Assembly (NCBI RefSeq): GCF_014042355.1
Contig: NZ_JACEZU010000005.1
Location: 356,701 to 420,700 of the forward strand
From: Rugamonas apoptosis
GTDB lineage: Bacteria; Pseudomonadota; Gammaproteobacteria; Burkholderiales; Burkholderiaceae_D
Reading direction: 5' to 3'
Length of the DNA stretch: 64,000 nt
Translations under genes and position numbers: made by a program
The notes under the pieces: generated by a model
Seen by the model: the letters and a program-made list of their open reading frames with translations, nothing else
Databases searched by the model: none
What the model was told of the DNA's origin: nothing
Part shown: positions 57,735 through 64,000 of the stretch, piece after piece
Numbering within the stretch: the first letter of the stretch is position 1
Layout of the letters: the number at the start of each line of letters is the position of its first letter

Positions 57735-60700
57735 CTATTTGCCCTTCTGTTCCCGATTCTGCCCCGCCAGGGTCGCCAGAATGGTGGCCACCACCGGCGC
57801 CGCATGCTCGCCGCCCGTGGCCTCGGAGTGGCTGGCGAAGACGGCCAGCGCCAGGCGGTGCGTTTGACCGGGCAGACTGCCCGGCTCCAGCCAGCCGGCG
57901 AACCACACTGTGGCCATGCCGTCGCCACTGGGAGCGGTGCCGGTCTTGCCGTACAGGTGGGGCCGCAGCGCGGCCAGCGCCGGGCCACCGAAGGCGCCGG
58001 CCGCCGTGCCGACGTCGACCACGCCTTTCATGCCAGCGCGGATCCGGTCCAGCCGTATGCCCAACGGCCGCACCGGCGGTACGCCGCTGTCCTTGCCGTC
58101 CAGTGCCAGCAGCATGCGCGGGGTGATCACAGCGCCCTGCCCGACCGCACCCGCCGCCAGCGCCATTTGCAGCGGCGTAGCCTGCATACGCAAGCCTATC
58201 GTCATCTGCCGCAGTTCGTGGCGCGTGTGGATAGGGTCTATATGGGCCGGCGTGGCTTGCAGCGCATCCCATGGCTGCCAGTTGAAATCGGGCGGCAGCA
58301 AGCCACCGTCCAGGCGCAGGGGCTGGCCGAAACCGAGACGGTGGGCGGCGGCCAGGATGGGGCGCACAGGGTCCAGCGCGTCCGCGTCGAGTGCCTGCAG
58401 GCCGGGCGCGCCGCCGTCGGGGCGGCCCAACAGGCTGGCGTCGCTCAACTCGCCGGACCAGGCAAACCAGGTATTGAGGCTGTAGGTCAGGGCCTGCGCC
58501 AATCCCAACCTGCCGTCCTGCGCGCGGCGGTCCAGGCTCTGCTCCTTGTAATTGGTGATGTGGGCCTGCCGGGTGTTGAATGGATAGGTCGCCGCATCGG
58601 TCTGGAAGCCGAATCCGCGCTGCGCCGCCATGTGATTGATGGCGGCCAGCGGCAAGCCCGCCAGCAAGTGCTCGATCTGCGGGTCGCGCTGGGCGGCCAG
58701 CTCCAGGCCCAGGGCGCTGACTATCTTGAACGTGGAGCCGGGGCTCTGGTGGGCGCCGCCGTCGTGCTGCAAAGCCGGCAGGCGCAAGGCGCTGCGGGCC
58801 GGGTTGGCGCGGTCGAAATCGCGCACTTCGGCCCAATTGGCCGGGTTGACGGCCCCGGCGCCGGCACCCGCGGCGGCCAGCAGATCGCCCGTTTCCGTGT
58901 CGAGGATGACGATGCCGGCGTGGCGGCCTTCCGGGGCGGCCCGGCCGCCCGCGCAGTGTTTGCCGTCCCAACGGCCGCGCCGCATGGCCACGCAATCAAG
59001 CACATTCTGGCTCAGCGCCTGCAACGGCAAATCCAGCGTGAGCCGGGCCGGAACCGATGCGCCACTGGTGGCGGGACGGCGCGCCAGCATGCCGGCGATG
59101 CCGCTGGCCTGGGCCGGATTCACGCCCAGCAGCGTGGCCATGCCCGCATCCTGCGCCGCCTGGGTGGGCGCGCCATCGGCCCACAGCGGCGTGCCGTTGC
59201 GGTCTTGCAGCTGGACTTGGGCGGGCAAGGCGGATGCGGGCGCCGCCGCCATGCTGCCCGTCCCGGCCAACGCCTGCCACAGGGGATGGCCATCGACAAC
59301 GGCCAGATGCCGGTATTTGCGGTCCTCCGGCGCATTGACGCGGATGGCCGACACCTCCAGTTCCACGTCGCGCGCGCCCGGCGACAATTCCAGGGTCACC
59401 AACTGGACGTCGCCGGGCGTGCCGCAACCCCGTCCCGTGCAGGCCGATTGCGTCCGCGCACGCGCGCCGCGCACGCCGTGCACCTGGCCGATGACCAGCA
59501 GTTGCAGCGTGTCGTTGGCCGTCGCGGGATGAGGCAATTGGGCCTGTAACCGTATCGTGCGGGCCGATGTCGCCGGCGTCCAGCGCGCCACGCGCGTCCA
59601 CGGCTGCCAGCCCTGCGGTAGTTCAGCGAACAGACTCGCCGCGAGCGCGGGCATCTGCGCACTGTTCGGCAGCGGCGTGGTGACGGCTTCACTGCTGGCA
59701 TCCGCCGCCGATGGCAGCGCACTGGCGCGCCATTGCAGCTCACCTTCTTTGGCCCGCCACGCCAGCAAGCGCCGCTCGTCGTTGTAGATGCCGATCTGCT
59801 GCCGGACATAGACGCCGTCGGCCTGGTAATACAGGCGCTTGAGCAGCCTGGCGGTGGCCGCGTCTGCCGCCACGCCGGGCCAGCCCGCCAATTGGGCGGC
59901 GCGCGTGGGCACGGGACTGACCAGCCATTGCAGCAGGTCGCGCGGCGCCGCTTCGATATCGCCGTCATCGCGCACCCGTACCAGCCCGCGCGCGCGCAGG
60001 CTCTCGAACAGCATCTGGTCCTCGAATGGCGCGCGGGGCACGGCGGGGACTTGATAATCACCGGGTGGCAGCAGAGTACTCACCGGCCGGCCCCGTGCCG
60101 GAAAACCCGCCACCAGTGCGCGCGGCGGCTGGTCCGCGTCTCCGGACGGAATCCGGTACAACTGCGCCACCAGTTCTCCCGCCTGCGGACACAGGACATT
60201 GTTGCGCCGTTCCAGCCGCAATGCTGCCGCGCCGTTATCCCAGGTCAGCCAGCCTTGTTCGCGCAAACCCACCTGTCCATCCCGTCCCTGCTCTATCTGG
60301 CCCAGCGTGGCGTCGCTGATCCAGCGCACGTCGCCTTGCGTGCTGTGCCAACGCAGTTGCAACGGTTCACTGGCCGGGCTGCTGAAGTCGGGCCGCAACT
60401 GGCCATTGATCCGCACTTCCGGCATTGCCACCACGCCGGGCGCGGGTGCATCCACCAACAGCACGTTATGCAGGGCGGGTGCCGGTTCGGTGCCGTGTTC
60501 CACCCAGCGCAGGACATCCTCGAAGCGATAGCCTAGCCGCAGTGGAATCATGTGCGCATCGCCGCCGGTACGCAGCTGGCCGCACAGGTCAACCCGCACC
60601 GGCGCCGCCGCCCGCATGCCGACGGCCACCAGCATGGCGCCTTGGGGCTGCAAACCTATCCGCACGCCGGACGTGGCGGGCACCTCAAAACGCGCTCCCG

Positions 60701-61067
60701 GCAGCACGGGCTGAAACGCAGCGGCCACCTGCGCCGCCCCGGCCGTATCCACCTCCACCGTGTGCATGGTCGCCGCTACCAGGTGACGCGCATGGCCCGC
60801 GATCAGGGCAGCGCCGACCGCGCTGGCCAACGCGCCGCCCACCGCCAGCGCGCGCCAGGAGCGCGTCACATGCACGGCCGGCCGGTCTCCAAGCCCGCCT
60901 CCAGCCGTGGACGATACCACCCGCAAGGGCGCGGCCTCGCCCCGGCCGCGCCCTTGCCCTTGCCCTTGCCCTTGCCGTACTGCGCCGGCGCGCAGATTGG
61001 CTTGACGCCGCCGCGTGCGCCGCCATGCCGTCATGGCTTGCAAAAGATAAGTGATCGTACGCCGCAT
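57735..61067 (-). CDS. Class B penicillin-binding protein (transpeptidase) with very long N-terminal region
   Basis: 1110 residues from ATG 61067 (GAGG upstream; 61178 in frame is unsupported). A cytoplasmic Arg-rich start with a GQ/GR repeat leads to one TM helix (about 70-90). The extracytoplasmic part runs to the end. The transpeptidase domain (about 690-1095) has all motifs: S778-x-x-K781 ('SPGSTFKIVSALG'), S863-L-N865 ('TYSLNTWF') and K1041-T-G ('YGKTGTAPSGDG'). About 590 residues before it are beta-rich and unrecognised; typical PBP2/FtsI proteins have 200 there. It should cross-link peptidoglycan and partner a SEDS polymerase such as that at 34004. First gene of the seven-gene minus-strand set. 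Confidence 0.88.
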   Translation of the reverse strand: MRRTITYLLQAMTAWRRTRRRQANLRAGAVRQGQGQGQGRGRGEAAPLRVVSSTAGGGLGDRPAVHVTRSWRALAVGGALASAVGAALIAGHARHLVAATMHTVEVDTAGAAQVAAAFQPVLPGARFEVPATSGVRIGLQPQGAMLVAVGMRAAAPVRVDLCGQLRTGGDAHMIPLRLGYRFEDVLRWVEHGTEPAPALHNVLLVDAPAPGVVAMPEVRINGQLRPDFSSPASEPLQLRWHSTQGDVRWISDATLGQIEQGRDGQVGLREQGWLTWDNGAAALRLERRNNVLCPQAGELVAQLYRIPSGDADQPPRALVAGFPARGRPVSTLLPPGDYQVPAVPRAPFEDQMLFESLRARGLVRVRDDGDIEAAPRDLLQWLVSPVPTRAAQLAGWPGVAADAATARLLKRLYYQADGVYVRQQIGIYNDERRLLAWRAKEGELQWRASALPSAADASSEAVTTPLPNSAQMPALAASLFAELPQGWQPWTRVARWTPATSARTIRLQAQLPHPATANDTLQLLVIGQVHGVRGARARTQSACTGRGCGTPGDVQLVTLELSPGARDVELEVSAIRVNAPEDRKYRHLAVVDGHPLWQALAGTGSMAAAPASALPAQVQLQDRNGTPLWADGAPTQAAQDAGMATLLGVNPAQASGIAGMLARRPATSGASVPARLTLDLPLQALSQNVLDCVAMRRGRWDGKHCAGGRAAPEGRHAGIVILDTETGDLLAAAGAGAGAVNPANWAEVRDFDRANPARSALRLPALQHDGGAHQSPGSTFKIVSALGLELAAQRDPQIEHLLAGLPLAAINHMAAQRGFGFQTDAATYPFNTRQAHITNYKEQSLDRRAQDGRLGLAQALTYSLNTWFAWSGELSDASLLGRPDGGAPGLQALDADALDPVRPILAAAHRLGFGQPLRLDGGLLPPDFNWQPWDALQATPAHIDPIHTRHELRQMTIGLRMQATPLQMALAAGAVGQGAVITPRMLLALDGKDSGVPPVRPLGIRLDRIRAGMKGVVDVGTAAGAFGGPALAALRPHLYGKTGTAPSGDGMATVWFAGWLEPGSLPGQTHRLALAVFASHSEATGGEHAAPVVATILATLAGQNREQKGK
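60951..60974 (-). repeat. Short hexanucleotide repeat in PBP N-terminus
   Basis: Four exact copies of CCCTTG (plus strand) encode Gln-Gly pairs in the cytoplasmic tail of the penicillin-binding protein. Confidence 0.85.
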
Positions 61068-61268
61068 CTGGCCCTCGCGCTGGCTGTGGAAGGTATGCCC
61101 TCCACTAGCGGGGGGAGTGGAAAAATCCGTCCGCTGCGGCGCACAACTGGTCGCCATTTTTTGCAGTTCGCGCCGCAAAACGTACCGCTCGTCGCAAGGC
61201 CGTGGCGGCGCCGGGGCGGACTGGATACAGTGATCACATCAACACTCACCCCACCGAAAGGAAGCGCC

Positions 61269-61523
61269 ATGAAACTCGTCAAAAACTTCGAAGCCCTGTT
61301 CGTTGTCACGCTGGGCCTGGCCTGTGCCGCCAACTACGTGCTCGACAAGCAGGAAGTCGCTACGCCCGCCCCGGCCGTCGCCAGCATCGCACCAGCGCTG
61401 GCGCTCAACACGCCCGTGGTGGTGGTCAGTGCCAAACGCCTGACCGCCGACCAGAAAAAACAATCGCTGCTTGACGAGAACAAGGCCGCCGTCGCCGCCG
61501 GCCATATTGCGAGCAAAATGTGA
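61269..61523 (+). CDS. Small single-helix exported or membrane hypothetical
   Basis: 84 residues from ATG 61269, preceded by AAAGGAAG. It starts MKLVKNFEALFVVTLGLACA, a signal anchor or signal peptide, followed by an Ala/Pro/Val stretch and a helix 'LTADQKKQSLLDENKAAVAA'. The protein is divergent from the penicillin-binding gene, with 200 bp between starts. I do not recognise a family. Its codon use is like the neighbours. Confidence 0.6.
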   Translation: MKLVKNFEALFVVTLGLACAANYVLDKQEVATPAPAVASIAPALALNTPVVVVSAKRLTADQKKQSLLDENKAAVAAGHIASKM

Positions 61524-61701
61524 TGGCCCGCCCCGCCCTTCGCCTGCAGCCGCGCCGCCACAAGCGTCGCGCCGCGTGACAGGCGAAGTCTGGCACTCGC
61601 GCCGCCACAGCGGCAATCGCGCCTACTGCGCCAACGGCAGCGCGCATGGTTTGTGTCAGTTGTAAGAAGTTGCATCATCCGTTTTTGTGCCCCGCTCCGC
61701 T

Positions 61702-61710
61702 TGATATAGT
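61702..61710 (+). promoter_or_regulatory. Extended -10 before WXXGXW gene
   Basis: TGATATAGT fits TG-N-TATAGT, an extended -10, 34 bp before the start codon at 61744. Confidence 0.35.
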
Positions 61711-61743
61711 TCCCGTATGCCAGAACGCACTACGGAGAACATC

Positions 61744-62418
61744 ATGATCAAGCCCACCTTTTATGCCGCCGCGATGATCGCCATCAGCGCCGCCGCTTTT
61801 CTGCCCTCGGCCGCATCGGCCCAAGTGGGCCTGAGCGTCGTGATCGGCAACGCCCCGCCCCATCCCCGTTTCGAAAGCGTTCCCGCACCGCGCCACGGTT
61901 ATGTGTGGGCGCCCGGCTATTGGAACTGGGACGGCTATCGCCACGTATGGCTGGCCGGCCACTGGGAACCTGAACGCCGCGGCTATCAATATCGGGGTGC
62001 CGTCTGGCTGCGCGATGGCGACGACTGGCGTCTGGATCCCGGCGGCTGGGTCATGGTGCAGGCGGCCGACGCGGGCTATGACTATGTGACGGTGGCGCCG
62101 CCCCCGCCCCGTTATGAGCACGTGCCGCATGCGCGTCCCGGCTATGCCTGGGCGCCCGGCTACTGGGAGTGGCGCGGCAACCGGCATGAATGGATGGCCG
62201 GCGGCTGGGTGGCGGAGCGGCCGGGCTATATGTACGCACAACCGCGCTGGATCGAACGGGAAGGACGCTGGTACCGCGAGGAAGGCCGCTGGGAACGCCA
62301 TCACGGCCATGGCGACCGCGATCACGACGGCATCCCCAATCGCTACGACCACGACCGCGACGGCGACGGTGTGCCGAACCGCTACGACCGCCACCCCGAC
62401 AATCCGCGCCGCGACTGA
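61744..62418 (+). CDS. Exported YXWGXW/WXXGXW-repeat protein with Ca-binding-type tail
   Basis: 224 residues from ATG 61744 (GGAG upstream). A signal peptide (MIKPTFYAAAMIAISAAAFL... cut at ASA-Q) is followed by repeats of the 'YVWAPGYWNWDGYRHVWLAG' type at about 45-70 and again at about 125-155 ('GYAWAPGYWEWRGNRHEWMA'). The tail has Asp-rich repeats 'DRDHDGIPNRYD' and 'DRDGDGVPNRYD' like thrombospondin type 3 calcium sites. Such proteins are found in the periplasm or outer membrane of many proteobacteria; the role is unclear. Single gene. Confidence 0.85.
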   Translation: MIKPTFYAAAMIAISAAAFLPSAASAQVGLSVVIGNAPPHPRFESVPAPRHGYVWAPGYWNWDGYRHVWLAGHWEPERRGYQYRGAVWLRDGDDWRLDPGGWVMVQAADAGYDYVTVAPPPPRYEHVPHARPGYAWAPGYWEWRGNRHEWMAGGWVAERPGYMYAQPRWIEREGRWYREEGRWERHHGHGDRDHDGIPNRYDHDRDGDGVPNRYDRHPDNPRRD

Positions 62419-62499
62419 CACTGCCGCGTTCGCGGCCGCGCCACGGCGCGGGCTGCGGATCGGTTATGCTGACGGCCTCCGTCACTTCAATTGCCGCGC

Positions 62500-63207
62500 A
62501 TGAACCCTTCCGAATTCGAGCAACTGGCCGCCGCAGCCTACAAGGGCGAGCGCGTGGCCAGCCGCCGGCTGGCGGCACGCACCGGCACGCCCGAACTGGA
62601 CGCGCTACGCCACACGCTCACGCAGGCGGCCGGCTTGCAAGGCCTGGCCGCGCTGCTGGCGGCGCGGGCCGACCTGCGGGAGCGGGAACAGGGGCGGCGC
62701 GCCGAGCGTCTGCACACTCAACAAACGCGCATCGAACTGAAGCGAGCGGCAAGCCAGCCACCGGCCGATGCCTGGCGCGCGTGGTTCGACGGGTCGGCCC
62801 ATCCCAATCCCGGCCGGCTGGGCATAGGCGCCCTGCTGTGCGGCCCCGATGGAGAACGAACGGAAATCAACCGCCAGGCAGGCCATGGCAACAGCGGCGA
62901 GGCGGAATATCTGGCGCTGATCGCGCTGCTGGAAGCGGCCCTGCCGCTGCGCCTGACGCAACTGGTGGTGTACGGCGACAGCAAGGTGGTGATCGATGAC
63001 GTGAATCTGGCGCCCGCCTTGGGGGCCAAAGGACTGGAAGCGCACCGTGCGCGGGTGCATGCGCTGCTGCGGGAGTTAAGGCTATCAGGTGAGGTCAGCG
63101 TGCGCTGGGTGCCACGCCACCGCAACGGCGACGCGGACCGGCTGTCACAGCAGGCCATCGCGTCGTGGCTGCGACACGATGACGAGGACGCGGCGGACGC
63201 GACCTGA
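62500..63207 (+). CDS. RNase HI-like protein with N-terminal helical extension
   Basis: 235 residues from ATG 62500. Residues 1-95 are helical and charged. Residues about 95-225 form an RNase H fold with catalytic acids in place: D in 'WFDGSAHPNPG', E in 'NSGEAEYLALIALLEAAL', D in 'VVYGDSKVVIDDVN' and D in 'RHRNGDADRLSQQA'. It resembles the reverse-transcriptase-like RNase H group (RNase HI with N-terminal extension) that removes RNA from RNA-DNA hybrids in the cytoplasm. It is convergent with cheW, 34 bp apart. Confidence 0.87.
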   Translation: MNPSEFEQLAAAAYKGERVASRRLAARTGTPELDALRHTLTQAAGLQGLAALLAARADLREREQGRRAERLHTQQTRIELKRAASQPPADAWRAWFDGSAHPNPGRLGIGALLCGPDGERTEINRQAGHGNSGEAEYLALIALLEAALPLRLTQLVVYGDSKVVIDDVNLAPALGAKGLEAHRARVHALLRELRLSGEVSVRWVPRHRNGDADRLSQQAIASWLRHDDEDAADAT

Positions 63208-63241
63208 GCACGTCCAGCGCCGGGCGCCGGCGGCGGCGATA

Positions 63242-63730
63242 TCAGGCAGCGGCGGCGTCGAGCAAGCCCATGTCGGCGCTCGACATCAGCTTGTCGATAT
63301 CGACCAGGATCAGCATGCGATCTTCGATGGTGCCCAGGCCAATAATGTAATTCGTATCGAGCGCCGAACCAATATCCGGCGCCGGCTTGACCTGTTCGGG
63401 CGCCAGCGTGGTCACGTCCGAGACGCGGTCCACCACCATGCCCACCACGCGGTGGCCAATATTCAGGATGATCACGACCGTGAACTGGTCATAGCTGGGC
63501 GTGCCCAGGTTGAACTTGATACGCATATCGACGATGGGCACGATGATGCCGCGCAGGTTGACCACGCCTTTGACAAAATCCGGTGCATTGGCGATGCGGG
63601 TCGGCGTTTCGTAACTGCGGATCTCGCTCACTTTTTGAATGTCGATGCCATATTCTTCCTGGCCCAGGGTAAAGGCGAGGTATTCGGCCGCAGGGGACGC
63701 CGCCTGGGCGTCGCTGGTGATGTTGGACAT
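63242..63730 (-). CDS. cheW: Chemotaxis coupling protein CheW
   Basis: 162 residues, typical CheW length. The SH3-like double barrel is recognised from 'EYLAFTLGQEEYGIDIQKVS', 'VKGVVNLRGIIVPIVDMRI', 'RVVGMVVDRVSDV' and 'IIGLGTIEDRMLILVDIDKL'. CheW links chemoreceptors to CheA in the cytoplasmic array. The window also has a chemoreceptor at 41581, but the rest of a che operon is not in view. The start at 63730 is preceded by AAGGAACC. Confidence 0.95.
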   Translation of the reverse strand: MSNITSDAQAASPAAEYLAFTLGQEEYGIDIQKVSEIRSYETPTRIANAPDFVKGVVNLRGIIVPIVDMRIKFNLGTPSYDQFTVVIILNIGHRVVGMVVDRVSDVTTLAPEQVKPAPDIGSALDTNYIIGLGTIEDRMLILVDIDKLMSSADMGLLDAAAA

Positions 63731-63893
63731 GTCGGTTCCTTGGTTGGGACTGCGCCGTGGCCCGGTTCAGGCGCGGCCGGCTCTTTATCGGCAGTAATGT
63801 TACCGCAAGTCAACGACAATTGCACCTAAAAAAGCTTTCGGTGACGCGTAGCACAGCCTATCCGCCCCCGTTGCTATATACAGACCTTGATCC

Positions 63894-64000
63894 TCAAGGT
63901 TTTGGCCAGCCAAGTTCGGCATGATTGTTGCCCCCAGTCGTCCATGATCCGGGGGGTGTTGTCACCGGACTTGGTGGGTGGCTGGTGATCGCTGATAGGG
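63894..64000 (-). other. Open frame running off the right edge
   Basis: The minus strand is open from 64000 to a TGA at 63894-63896 (about 35 codons, ending 'NNHAELGWPKP'). It could be the tail of a gene or transposase beyond the window, but codon content is too short to judge. No inverted repeat was seen. Confidence 0.25.

Noticed and set aside
63731..64000. Insertion sequence end at the right edge
   Set aside because: An open minus-strand frame reaches the edge, but no inverted repeat, target duplication or recognisable transposase motif is visible.

Overview
The window reads as a high-GC betaproteobacterial chromosome, most like the Oxalobacteraceae (Massilia/Duganella/Janthinobacterium group). 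This is inferred from codon bias, very dense two-component and c-di-GMP signalling, and gene content; there is no rRNA gene to confirm it. No tRNA, rRNA, CRISPR array, prophage or complete insertion sequence was seen. Nearly all of the sequence is coding.

Layout. 1-2.7 kb: truncated Bcr/CflA-type MFS transporter, divergent IclR regulator, VapBC toxin-antitoxin pair. 3-12.6 kb: TonB-dependent receptor, then a tightly overlapping run of a carotenoid-biosynthesis-type membrane protein (DUF422), an MpaB/DUF2236 oxygenase, a 7TM-DISM hybrid histidine kinase, a REC-GGDEF diguanylate cyclase and an HPt protein. 12.7-18.7 kb: a second large hybrid kinase (Cache-PAS-PAS-HisKA-REC-HPt) overlapping a second REC-GGDEF cyclase, and a convergent GAF-GGDEF cyclase. 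19-21.7 kb: PPOX-type flavoprotein and glutathione S-transferase with a divergent LysR regulator. 21.5-26.9 kb: a minus-strand phosphorelay operon (HTH-REC regulator, Cache kinase, HPt, hybrid kinase). 27-29.9 kb: degenerate GGDEF protein, a small HTH protein with an apparent receiver remnant upstream, a membrane diguanylate cyclase behind a good FNR-type box, and a small hypothetical. 30-32.9 kb: secreted M28 peptidase, GNAT acetyltransferase, glycine-zipper surface protein, terminator.

The most striking region is 32.9-61.1 kb. Two convergent gene sets face each other. The plus-strand set encodes a Ser/Thr kinase, a SEDS (FtsW/RodA-like) polymerase with a large extra N-terminal region, an FHA-like protein, a membrane SH3 protein, a PP2C phosphatase and a zinc-finger/FHA protein. 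The minus-strand set encodes a 1110-residue class B penicillin-binding transpeptidase, three or four uncharacterised proteins, a duplicated Lon-like protein, an SPFH coiled-coil zinc-ribbon protein and a second Ser/Thr kinase fused to a formylglycine-generating-enzyme-type domain. Together they hold the parts list of the actinobacterial pknAB-pstP-rodA-pbpA-fhaAB locus (kinase, phosphatase, FHA readers, SEDS polymerase, PBP) in a proteobacterium. I infer a phosphorylation-controlled envelope-building or envelope-sensing system. Between the halves (41.5-48.5 kb) lie ordinary genes: a chemoreceptor, an AcoR-like sigma-54 activator with a perfect FNR-type box upstream, pirin, OsmC, DUF1330, LysR and YjdM/PhnA.

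61.2-64 kb holds a small secreted hypothetical, a WXXGXW-repeat surface protein, an RNase HI-like protein, CheW and an unassigned right edge.

A recurrent oddity is in-frame tandem repeats (6, 9 or 18 bp) in the inter-domain linkers of at least six genes. They would change linker length without shifting frame.
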